Origin: JBBROS01 sp965217935 | GTDB taxonomy: Bacteria; Pseudomonadota; Alphaproteobacteria; Acetobacterales; Acetobacteraceae | NCBI GenBank assembly: GCA_965217935.1 | Contig: OZ244581.1 | Coordinates: 558,001-622,000, forward strand | Direction: 5' to 3' | Length of the DNA stretch: 64,000 nt | Shown here: positions 18,488 to 26,123 of the stretch, in pieces | Position numbering within the stretch: the stretch's first letter is position 1 | Layout: each line of letters starts with the position of its first letter | Notes under the pieces: generated by a model | The model's input: the letters and a program-made list of their open reading frames with translations, nothing else | The model's database searches: none | Told to the model about the DNA's origin: nothing | Translations under genes and position numbers: made by a program

Positions 18488-19574
18488 GCTCGATCGGCTC
18501 CGTGGTCCAGGCCCCCGGCGGGAGTGCCGGGTTCAGCCGTAGCATCAAGGGACGGCCGGTGCGGCGCGCAAGGTCGGCTCGGGCAATCGGGTCGTTCTCG
18601 ATGGCGCCCGCCACGTCGGGCGCGGCATTCAGGGCGATCTGGCTCGCCGGCGCCGCGGCCGATTGCCGGGCGACCTCGCCGAGCGCTGCCAAGGCGGCGC
18701 CATGAGCTGAGCCGGTCAGTTCATGCAGCGGCGCATAGACCCGCGAGCGCATCACCTCCGCCAAGCCGAGCGCCGAGAAACCCAGGAAGCGGGGACGAAG
18801 CGGGTCCGACGCCAGAGCCGCCGCGAAATCGGGCGCGAGGCGGGCGCGCGCCTTCAGCGGCATTCCGGCAAGATCGATCACGATGGCGCCGGAGAGGTTG
18901 CGCAGCCGGATGGCGCGGGCCAGACCTGGCAAAGCGGCGCGGTTCATGTCGCGCTGCGAGGATGCCTTGGCCCGCCGGTCCGCCGTGGCGGACGCGATGT
19001 CCACATCGATCGCAACCAGGGCCGGCGTCGGGTAAACGCCGGCGCGGGCGCCGCCGGGCAGGTCGATGGTTGGGCGGGACAGCGCGTCGATTTCGCTGGC
19101 CAGGGCGTCATCCCAAGGGGCGGGATCAATGGCCGCGCCGGACGGGAGGCCCGCGGCGGCGGCAGGGTCGTCGACGACGACCGAGGCGTCTGGATATTGT
19201 GCCGCAAGCTGCTCGATCGCGGTCGGCCCTCGTTTAATCAGGGTTGGCGGCCCCGCGCCCGCTTGCGGCGTCTTGGCCGAGAGGCGCGGCCCTTTGCCGC
19301 CCTGGGGCGCGCGGACCACCACGACCGTGACGGCCGCCCCCGCCGTGAGTCCCGGGGGGGCTTGGCTGTCGGGAAGGAAGCCTTCCGCCCCGCTGGGCAA
19401 GGCGACGAAGCTGCCGGCCAGGGCCTGGACCCGGGCGACGACGCGGCCGCGCATCCGGTCGCCCACGCTGTCAGGCACGCCTGGGCGAGAGATGGCGTAG
19501 TCGAGCAAACGGCCGCGTGCGACCGCCGCCGCGCGGATTTCGCCGGGACTGGAGGCGGCGAGGATTTGGATCAC
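18471..19574 (-). CDS. Ribonuclease E/G family protein (short form)
   Basis: 367 residues. An N-terminal S1-like barrel (GRVVARVQALAGSFVAL followed by GAEGFLPDS) leads into the RNase E/G nuclease fold: VAIDVDIA, then ARAIRLRNLSGAIVIDLAGM, where metal-binding Asp residues are expected. It is shorter than RNase G (~490) and has no C-terminal Zn-link or scaffold. This compact type commonly sits between maf and yacG in alphaproteobacteria. The GTG start overlaps the maf stop by four bases. Likely a single-strand RNA processing enzyme; the substrates are unknown. Confidence 0.82.
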   Translation of the reverse strand: MIQILAASSPGEIRAAAVARGRLLDYAISRPGVPDSVGDRMRGRVVARVQALAGSFVALPSGAEGFLPDSQAPPGLTAGAAVTVVVVRAPQGGKGPRLSAKTPQAGAGPPTLIKRGPTAIEQLAAQYPDASVVVDDPAAAAGLPSGAAIDPAPWDDALASEIDALSRPTIDLPGGARAGVYPTPALVAIDVDIASATADRRAKASSQRDMNRAALPGLARAIRLRNLSGAIVIDLAGMPLKARARLAPDFAAALASDPLRPRFLGFSALGLAEVMRSRVYAPLHELTGSAHGAALAALGEVARQSAAAPASQIALNAAPDVAGAIENDPIARADLARRTGRPLMLRLNPALPPGAWTTEPIERARLP

Positions 19575-20131
19575 GGAACGAGGTAGCCGCGGCCGCGCAA
19601 GAGTTGCGCGGTCTCGAACAGCGGCAGCCCGACGACGCCGCTGTAGCTGCCGCTCAGCAGCCGCACGAACGATGCGGCCCGGCCTTGGATCGCGTAGCCG
19701 CCCGCCTTGCCGATCCCTTCGCCGCCGGCCGCGTAGGCGTCGATCTGCGCGGCCGTCAGGCGCGCGAAGACCACGGCCGTGTCAACGACCCGTTCCGACC
19801 GATCGCCGGCCGGGGTAATCAGCGTCACGGCTGTCAGGGCGTGATGCCTGCGTCCCGAGAGCAGGCCAAGGCATGTGCGGACCTCACGCCCGTCGCCGGC
19901 TTTCGGGAGGATGCGGCGGCCGATAGCTACGATACTATCGGCCGCGAGAGTGAATTGGCCCTCGCGGGCTGCGGCAGAAGCTTTCTCGCGCGCCAGCCTG
20001 GTCGCATAGACGCGCGGCAGTTCGTCCTTGCGGACGCCCTCGTCGATGTCGGTCGGGATGACGTGATCAGGAACAACCCCGATCTGGGCCAAAAGAGCCA
20101 GGCGGCGCGGGCTTGCCGAGGCGAGGATCAG
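19571..20131 (-). CDS. maf: Maf family nucleotide pyrophosphatase
   Basis: About 186 residues. House-cleaning hydrolase of (modified) NTPs. Motifs: LILASASPRRLALL at the N-terminus, TLAADSIVAIGRRIL with the catalytic Asp, and GEGIGKAGGYAIQGRAASFV. The start is a problem: between the infA stop (20155) and the first conserved codons there is no ATG, GTG or TTG in this frame. The coordinates use a CTG at 20131; an ACG at 20137 is the alternative. Translation may depend on coupling to infA, 17-24 bases upstream. The stop overlaps the next gene by four bases. Confidence 0.85.
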   Translation of the reverse strand: MILASASPRRLALLAQIGVVPDHVIPTDIDEGVRKDELPRVYATRLAREKASAAAREGQFTLAADSIVAIGRRILPKAGDGREVRTCLGLLSGRRHHALTAVTLITPAGDRSERVVDTAVVFARLTAAQIDAYAAGGEGIGKAGGYAIQGRAASFVRLLSGSYSGVVGLPLFETAQLLRGRGYLVP

Positions 20132-20154
20132 GGGCGTGCCGACGTGACGCCGCC

Positions 20155-20373
20155 TTACTTGAAGCGGAAGGTAATGCGGCCCTTGGACAGGTCGTATGGC
20201 GTCATCTCGACGTTGACGCGGTCGCCCGCGAGCACGCGGATACGGTTCTTGCGCATCTTTCCCGAGGTATGGGCGAGGATGCTGTGCTCGTTGTCGAGTT
20301 TGACGCGGAACATCGCGTTGGGCAGGAGCTCCAGGACGGTGCCGCTGAATTCGATCATATCTTCTTTGGACAT
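20155..20373 (-). CDS. infA: Translation initiation factor IF-1
   Basis: 72 residues, the standard OB-fold IF-1: MSKEDMIEFSGTVLELLPNA, then AHTSGKMRKNRIRVLAGDRV and a closing YDLSKGRITFRFK. It binds the ribosomal A site during initiation. The ATG at 20373 is preceded by an AAGGA site; the longer open frame upstream has no homology. Sits between hisD and maf, a common alphaproteobacterial arrangement. Confidence 0.97.
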   Translation of the reverse strand: MSKEDMIEFSGTVLELLPNAMFRVKLDNEHSILAHTSGKMRKNRIRVLAGDRVNVEMTPYDLSKGRITFRFK

Positions 20374-20577
20374 CAGGTTCCTTCTGGCCGGGTTCTTGCA
20401 CTTATCCGCCGGTATTTGATGGCGCGGGCGTGCACGGTCAAGCTGGATTGCCTGGTCCGCAGCCGCGAAGGGCAGCATCGGCAATGAGTGCGTCGGCACG
20501 CCGATGAAGCTGCCCGTCTGAACAAAGGCTTGAGGCGCTTGTCCGATCCAACGATAGCGATAATTGTCGGACAAGTC

Positions 20578-21870
20578 CTAAGCCCGGCTCAGCCGTCGCG
20601 CGATGCTGCGGGCGTGCGCGTCCAGCCCTTCGGCTTCGGCCAGCATGACGGCGGCCGGGCCGACGCGCCTGAGGGCGGATGAGCTGGCGTCAACCCAAGT
20701 CGTGCGCTTGAGAAAGTCGTAAACCGAAAGGCCGGAGGCGAACCGGGCGGTGCGCCCGGTCGGCAGCACGTGGTTCGGACCGGCCACGTAATCGCCCACG
20801 GCCTCGGGACATAAGGCCCCGAGGAAAGCGGCCCCGGCATGGCGGATCTGCTGAAACAGAGCGGCTGGCGCGCTCGTCATGATCTGCAGGTGCTCGGGCG
20901 CGAGACGGTTCGTAAGCGTTGCCGCCTCGCCCCAGTCACGGACCACGATGATGGCGCCGTGATCGCGCCAGCTCGCGCCGGCGATGGCGGCGCGCGGCAG
21001 CGTTCGCAACGTTCGCGCGACCGCTGCGGCGGCCTCGTCGGCGAACCCGGCGCTATCGGTGATGAGGATGCTCTGCGAATCCTCGCCGTGCTCCGCCTGG
21101 GCCAGCAGGTCCATGGCGACGTCGTCCACGTCCTGGCCGACATCTGCGAGGATGACCACCTCCGAAGGCCCGGCGATGCTGTCGATGCCGACCTGGCCGA
21201 ACACCTGCCGCTTCGCCTCGGCGACGTAGGCGTTGCCGGGGCCGACGATGCGGTCCACGCCGGGAATGGCCGCGGTGCCATAGGCCAGGGCGGCGACGGC
21301 CTGGGCGCCGCCGACGCGGTAGATTTCCGACACCCCGGCCCGCCTGGCCGCCGCGAGCACGAGCGGGTTGAGCGCGCCGCCCGGCGCCGGGACGCACATG
21401 GCAATGCGCGCGACGCCTGCGGCCTGGGCCGGGAGCGCGTTCATCAGCACCGAGGAGGGATAAGCGGCCTTGCCGCCCGGCACGTAGAGGCCGACGGCAT
21501 CGAGCGCCGTCCAGCGCAGGCCAAGCGTCAACCCGTCCGGGTCCGGCACTTCGATGTCATGCGGCAGTTGCGCGCGGTGGAACGCCTCGATCCGGGCGGC
21601 GGCGTAGTCAAGCGCGCGGGCCAAATCGGGGGCGATGCCGGCGGCGGCGGCGTCGATGTCGGCGTCGGGGATGCGGAGCGTCTCGGGAGTGAGGGTCAGG
21701 CGATCGAATTTCGCGGTAAGCTCGACCAGGGCGGCATCGCCTCGGGCGCGGACCTGCGCGATGATGGCGGCCACCTGGTCCGCGACATTGGCGGTCGTGG
21801 CGCGGGCGTCGTGCAGCAGGGCCGAGAACGCCGCTTCGAACCCGTCGTCGCTCGTGGCGAGCCGTTTCAT
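20578..21870 (-). CDS. hisD: Histidinol dehydrogenase
   Basis: 430 residues. Catalyses the last two oxidations of histidine synthesis (histidinol to histidine) with NAD and zinc. Signatures: YVPGGKAAYPSSVLMNALPA, GVDRIVGPGNAYVAEAK, GIDSIAGPSEVVILAD, LLAQAEHGEDSQ with the zinc/catalytic region, and GPNHVLPTG. The start is the ATG at 21870, overlapping the hisG stop by four bases; the remainder of the long frame upstream is a shadow of hisG. Confidence 0.96.
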   Translation of the reverse strand: MKRLATSDDGFEAAFSALLHDARATTANVADQVAAIIAQVRARGDAALVELTAKFDRLTLTPETLRIPDADIDAAAAGIAPDLARALDYAAARIEAFHRAQLPHDIEVPDPDGLTLGLRWTALDAVGLYVPGGKAAYPSSVLMNALPAQAAGVARIAMCVPAPGGALNPLVLAAARRAGVSEIYRVGGAQAVAALAYGTAAIPGVDRIVGPGNAYVAEAKRQVFGQVGIDSIAGPSEVVILADVGQDVDDVAMDLLAQAEHGEDSQSILITDSAGFADEAAAAVARTLRTLPRAAIAGASWRDHGAIIVVRDWGEAATLTNRLAPEHLQIMTSAPAALFQQIRHAGAAFLGALCPEAVGDYVAGPNHVLPTGRTARFASGLSVYDFLKRTTWVDASSSALRRVGPAAVMLAEAEGLDAHARSIARRLSRA

Positions 21871-22559
21871 CCGGCCAGGGCCGTGCGGAACCGGGCGACC
21901 AGGCCGCCCACGGCTTCGGGCCGGGTCTTGAGGGCGCTGCGGTTGACGATAAGGCGGCTGGTAACGTGGGCGATTACCTCCGTCTCCTCCAGCCCGTTGG
22001 CGCGCAAGGTGCCGCCGGTCTGCACCAGGTCGACGATCAGGCGCGACAGGCCGAGGCCGGGCGCCAGCTCCATCGCGCCGTTGAGGTGCACGATTTCGGC
22101 CTGCACCCCGCGGGCGGCGAAGTGCCGGCGGGCGGTGTTGGGGTATTTCGTGGCGACGCGCACGCGGGACCAGGTGGCCGGATCGTCCTGCCCGGCCGTG
22201 CCGGCAGGCTCCGCGACGCTGACCCGGCAGTGGCCGATGCCGAGATCGAGCGGCGCGTAGATCTCGGTATAGTCGAACTCCATCAGCACGTCGGCGCCGC
22301 AGATGCCGATATGGGCCGCGCCGAAGGCGACGAAGGTGGCGACATCGAACGGGCGGACGCGCACGACGTCGAGGCCGGCGCCGTTGGTTGGGAAGCGGAG
22401 GCGGCGACTGTTCTCGTCGGCGTAGTCCGGCGCGGGAGCGATGCCGGCGCGGGCCAGCAACGGGCCGCACTCGTCGAGGATGCGGCCCTTGGGCAAAGCG
22501 AGGATCAGCGGGGTTTCAGTCTCCGGCGCAAGGGATGCTGCCGGAAAGGGGGCGTTCAT
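21867..22559 (-). CDS. hisG: ATP phosphoribosyltransferase, short form
   Basis: 230 residues. First enzyme of histidine synthesis (ATP + PRPP). Contains LILALPKGRILDE, GAAHIGICGADVLME, and the PRPP loop region IVDLVQTGGTLRANGL. It lacks the C-terminal regulatory domain of long HisG, so by family knowledge it should work as a hetero-octamer with HisZ, which is not in this window. Heads the leftward run hisG-hisD-infA-maf-RNase G-yacG. Confidence 0.95.
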   Translation of the reverse strand: MNAPFPAASLAPETETPLILALPKGRILDECGPLLARAGIAPAPDYADENSRRLRFPTNGAGLDVVRVRPFDVATFVAFGAAHIGICGADVLMEFDYTEIYAPLDLGIGHCRVSVAEPAGTAGQDDPATWSRVRVATKYPNTARRHFAARGVQAEIVHLNGAMELAPGLGLSRLIVDLVQTGGTLRANGLEETEVIAHVTSRLIVNRSALKTRPEAVGGLVARFRTALAG

Positions 22560-22768
22560 CGGGGCCTCTGCTCAGGGTCGGGCGGAGATAGCACCGAGCG
22601 GGGGCAAGGTGGAACCCCGCGGCACGGACGCCGGCGCGGGCGGGAGTGGCCAGATGGCTTCTACGCGGGAGCGCGCGGCCAGGCTTGATGGCGAGCGGGT
22701 TTTCGCTTTGAGCAAAGAGGATGCGTCTCCGTCATATATGGACCTCGGGGCATTGCGGCGGGGGGGGC

Positions 22769-23041
22769 ATGAGCCATCCATCCGGCGGTTCGCAGCATGG
22801 GAGGTGGCTTTATGGCCCGATTTGTGTTGGTTTGGACGTGTCGCAGAAGCTAACGGCGACTTGCGTCGCGGATGAAGCGGGGCGCGGGCAATGCGCCACG
22901 GGCCTGGGGCAGATCGAGCAGACAATGAGGCGGCATGCGGGAAAGCACGCCAGGATCGGCGTCGAGACCGGCCCCATTGCGCCGTGGCTTGTGCGCGAGT
23001 TGCGCGCCCGCGGCTCGAGGTCATCTGCCGTGACGGCCTAG
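22769..23041 (+). pseudogene. IS110-family transposase, N-terminal fragment
   Basis: The frame encodes VGLDVSQKLTATCVADEAG, the DEDD RuvC-like start of IS110 transposases, and GVETGPIAPWLVRELRARG. A one-base slip then occurs where LEVICRDG would follow, and the homology ends at the CTAG that opens repeat copy A (23038). Everything beyond about 85 residues, including the serine-containing C-terminal domain, is missing. Confidence 0.8.
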
Positions 23042-23209
23042 CGTGCCAGTTCAGAAGTTTGTTATCTTGAAGGTCCGTGCCTTGGGACCCTAGCCCTTTG
23101 TGTAAATGCCCTGCTTATCCCAGAAATCGGAAGCGAACATTTGGGGCAGGACTCCAGCACTGATCCGGACTGGCGGTTGACGCCCCGGTGCTTCCGGTCA
23201 GGGCGACAG
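23038..23209. repeat. Multi-hairpin dispersed repeat, copy A
   Basis: Begins at CTAG and shares the modules TTCAGAAGTTT, CGTGCCTTGGGAC, CCCAGAA, AGCGAAC and GACTGGC..TTGACGCCC..TCAGGGC with copy B at 30050-30213; the first ~118 bases also match copy C at 35792-35910. It abuts a truncated IS110 gene on the left and an IS5-type fragment on the right. Confidence 0.75.
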
Positions 23210-23225
23210 CAGTTTAGCGCCGCGC

Positions 23226-23660
23226 TCACGATTTGGCCGCGTCACGCCCGCACGGGCCGCGAACCGAGGTGCGCTTGACCGATTGCGTGTCGGTGATGCC
23301 CAGGCTGGGTCCGGGCTTGCGGCCCGCAACACGGCGGCGCAAGCAGGCGGCGTCGCACCGCAACCGGTCAAAGACCCCTAGCGCCAGCCATCTGCGAAAC
23401 CAGTCGTATGCTATCCACCCCGCCGGGCAATTCGCTGGCGAAACGCGCCAAGGTCCGCCGACACGCACATGCCAGGCGATCGCGCTGACGACGGGCAGCA
23501 CGGGCGTGGCCCGCCCGCTACAGCCACCGCGTTCTTTACTCGACCGCGCAGGTCGACGCCACCTCCTTGAGGTTGCTTCAGCAATGGCGCGACCGTGGAA
23601 TGCCCGATGCGTTTTGATCCGCATCTCTGCTCCCATCCGTCCGATTAGGCGGACGCTCAC
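23226..23660 (-). pseudogene. IS5-family transposase, truncated
   Basis: The minus-strand frame encodes the N-terminal half of an IS5-type transposase: AYDWFRRWLALGVFDRL and GITDTQSVKRTSVRGPCGRDAAK, the region that carries the first catalytic Asp. It stops right after this block; the rest of the DDE domain is gone. Residues before about position 75 are not recognisable, so the upstream part is also rearranged. It ends about 15 bases from repeat copy A. Confidence 0.72.
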
Positions 23661-23733
23661 GATATTTTCAGAATAGAACAGAATTAAGGCGAAAGTGAGC
23701 TACTCGAACAGGCTCCGAGCTGACGCCATCGTA

Positions 23734-24714
23734 TCAGCGGGCAGCAAGTGCCCTGTAGTCAATGTACCATTTGGCAAACAAAGGTATGCCCACGGCCAGC
23801 GACGTATTCGGCGAGTAGCCGCACCAGCTTGAAATGGCGCTTACATCGGCGCACGTTTCCGCAACATCGGCGACAGGGCGAGGCGTCGATATGATCACCG
23901 CCTTTCTCCCCAGCCCTGCTTCCAGGAACGAGACAAGGTCTGACACATATTCGGCGCGATTGTTGCCGATGTTGAAGACTGGCGGAGGCTTTCCAATATC
24001 CGGCGTCCGGTCATGGCAGCCAAGCACGCCGGAAACAATGTCGTCGATGTAGGTGAAATCACGCTTGAGACGCCCCTCGTCATAAAGCGAGATGGGCGTT
24101 CCGGCCATAATCGCCTCCGCGAAGCTGAAATAAGCCATGTCCGGCCTTCCCCACGGCCCGTAAACGGTGAAGAACCTGAGGCCTGTTAAGGGCATCTTAT
24201 ACAAATGCCAGTAGGAGTGGGCGATCAGCTCATCCGCCCGCTTGGTCGCCGCATACAACGACACGGGCGTGTTGACCGGGTCTTCTTCTGCGAACGGCAG
24301 CTTCGTGTTCCCGCCATAGACGGACGAGGAGCTCGCATAAACCAAGTGTTGGAGCCGAGGCAGCCGCCTGGCAGCCTCCAGGACCGTCACGTGCCCCATC
24401 ACGTTGGCGGACACGTAGGCGTAGGGATCGATCATCGAATGCCGCACGCCGGCCTGCGCCGCAAGATGGATCACGTGGGTCGCCTCCGCCGCCTGGTCAA
24501 AGACCGCGAACAGATCGTCCCTGTTTTCAATGCTGACTTGGTGGAACCTGAATCCAGTCTCGCGTTGCAGCAGTTCAAGGCGCGAGCGCTTCAGCCTCAC
24601 GTCATAATACTCATTCAGGTTGTCCAAACCGATCACCGCTTCCCCGCGCGCGAGCAAAGCTTTTGCGGCGTGATAGCCGACGAACCCGGCTGCTCCCGTA
24701 ACGATGGTTGTCAA
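23734..24714 (-). CDS. NAD-dependent sugar epimerase, UDP-glucuronate 4-epimerase type
   Basis: 326 residues, extended SDR fold. NAD-binding TGAAGFVGYHAAKALLARG, then GLDNLNEYYDVRLKRSRL, the catalytic YAATKRADELIAHSY (YxxxK) and TGLRFFTVYGPWGRPDMA, motifs shared with UDP-glucuronate 4-epimerases (CapI/LspL). It would supply UDP-galacturonate for surface polysaccharide. The start is a TTG at 24714 with GGAG six bases upstream; the frame extends further without homology. It begins 22 bases after bdhA in the same direction. No other polysaccharide genes adjoin it; galU is 19 kb away. Confidence 0.85.
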   Translation of the reverse strand: MTTIVTGAAGFVGYHAAKALLARGEAVIGLDNLNEYYDVRLKRSRLELLQRETGFRFHQVSIENRDDLFAVFDQAAEATHVIHLAAQAGVRHSMIDPYAYVSANVMGHVTVLEAARRLPRLQHLVYASSSSVYGGNTKLPFAEEDPVNTPVSLYAATKRADELIAHSYWHLYKMPLTGLRFFTVYGPWGRPDMAYFSFAEAIMAGTPISLYDEGRLKRDFTYIDDIVSGVLGCHDRTPDIGKPPPVFNIGNNRAEYVSDLVSFLEAGLGRKAVIISTPRPVADVAETCADVSAISSWCGYSPNTSLAVGIPLFAKWYIDYRALAAR

Positions 24715-24736
24715 AACACGCTCCTGCGCTGCGGCC

Positions 24737-25519
24737 TCATGTTGCGACCCAACCGCCGTCGATCGAGATCGGCGCGCCGGTGATGGTCCGGGCCGCCTCC
24801 GAGCATAGGAAAACGGCAAGTCCGCCGATCCCGTCCGGCGTCGTGAAAACCGTCATCGGCTGCTTTTCCGCGAGCAACTCCTGCTCCACATCCTGCACCG
24901 GCCGAGCAGCCTCTTCGGCCCGGCGGTCAATCTGCGCTTGCACCAGCGGCGTCAGCACCCAGCCGGGGCAAATCGCGTTGACCGTCACTCCGGTGTTGGC
25001 CAGCTCGATCGCCCCTACTTTCGTCAGCCCCACCAGACCGTGCTTCGCGGCAACGTAGGCCGATTTATTGGCGCTGCCGACCAATCCGTGCGCGGAAGCG
25101 ATGTTGATCACCCGGCCCCAACCGTTCTGGACCATTCCAGGCGTCGACGCTTTCATGCAATAGAACGGGGCGGAGAGATTGAGGCCGATCACCGCTTCCC
25201 ATCGCTCGCCCGGGAACTCGGCGATCGACGCCGTATGCTGAATCCCGGCGTTGTTCACGAGGATGTCGAGGCCGCCCAACTCCTGCCGGGTCTGTTGCAC
25301 GAGGGAGGCTGCCGCGCCGGGTTGCGTGAGGTCGGCGCCGTTGTGCCGGACCTGAACGCCGAGGCTGCGGAACTCGGCGAGGAGCTTTTCGATCGCCGCC
25401 GCCTCGCCGAAGCCGTGCAGCATCACGTCCGCGCCTTCGGCCGCCAGCGCCTTGGCAATTCCAAGCCCGATCCCGCTGGTGGACCCGGTTACGAGGGCAG
25501 TACGGCTCTTGAGGGTCAT
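24737..25519 (-). CDS. bdhA: 3-hydroxybutyrate dehydrogenase
   Basis: 260 residues, classical SDR that oxidises D-3-hydroxybutyrate to acetoacetate with NAD, a step in PHB use. Signatures: ALVTGSTSGIGLGIAKALA, LVNNAGIQH, the catalytic SAYVAAKHG (Tyr-Lys), NAICPGWVLTPLVQ, and ELLAEKQPM, all characteristic of bacterial BDH. I prefer the second ATG (25519) because GGAG lies six bases before it; the upstream ATG adds four residues. Divergent from the YceI gene. Confidence 0.9.
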   Translation of the reverse strand: MTLKSRTALVTGSTSGIGLGIAKALAAEGADVMLHGFGEAAAIEKLLAEFRSLGVQVRHNGADLTQPGAAASLVQQTRQELGGLDILVNNAGIQHTASIAEFPGERWEAVIGLNLSAPFYCMKASTPGMVQNGWGRVINIASAHGLVGSANKSAYVAAKHGLVGLTKVGAIELANTGVTVNAICPGWVLTPLVQAQIDRRAEEAARPVQDVEQELLAEKQPMTVFTTPDGIGGLAVFLCSEAARTITGAPISIDGGWVAT

Positions 25520-25592
25520 GGCGGACTCCATGTTAAGACGGCCCGGGTTAATATCCGGTTAGTGTCGATCAAGACAGGACGAAGGAAAAGCG

Positions 25593-26123
25593 ATGCCGAA
25601 GCGTCTTGTCAGCGCACTCACGATCCTGCTGCTGCTATCATCGACCGGCCACGCCACCCAGCGCCGCTTCGTGATCGCGCCGGCGGACGTGCAGCTGGGC
25701 TTCCGTGCCTACGGATTCGGAATGTTCCCGATCGACGGGGCATTCACCCGCTTCAATGGAATCCTAACGCTCGACGATCAAGATCCCTCATTCTGCCGGG
25801 TCGAACTCAAGGCCGAAGCCGGCAGCTTGCGGATGCAGGATCAAAGCATGACTGCCGACGCCCTCGGCCCCGACTTGCTCGACGTCGAACGATATCCCGC
25901 GTTCGGCTTCGACGGTGCCTGCGCCGGGGACAAGCTGCAGGGCATGCTGCTGCTGCATGGCGTCAGCCGGCCCGTATCGCTCGATGTCGAGCGCGGCCGA
26001 GGCCGGTGGCAAGCTCAAGGCTCGATCCGCCGGGCGGATTGGGGGATGGGCGCCCGTCCGCTGGTTGCGGGGCCGACGGTTCGGATCACGCTCGTCACGG
26101 GCTTGCCGGCCGGGTTCCGGTAA
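25593..26123 (+). CDS. Secreted YceI-family lipocalin-like protein
   Basis: 176 residues with an N-terminal signal peptide (KRLVSALTILLLLSSTGHA, cleavage likely after GHA). The mature part follows YceI: RRFVIAPADVQLGFRAYGFG, PIDGAFTRFNGILTLDDQD, and GMLLLHGVSRPVSLDVE. YceI proteins form an isoprenoid-binding beta barrel in the periplasm. The stop is directly followed by the ATG of the MFS gene (no gap), indicating one transcript. Confidence 0.88.
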   Translation: MPKRLVSALTILLLLSSTGHATQRRFVIAPADVQLGFRAYGFGMFPIDGAFTRFNGILTLDDQDPSFCRVELKAEAGSLRMQDQSMTADALGPDLLDVERYPAFGFDGACAGDKLQGMLLLHGVSRPVSLDVERGRGRWQAQGSIRRADWGMGARPLVAGPTVRITLVTGLPAGFR

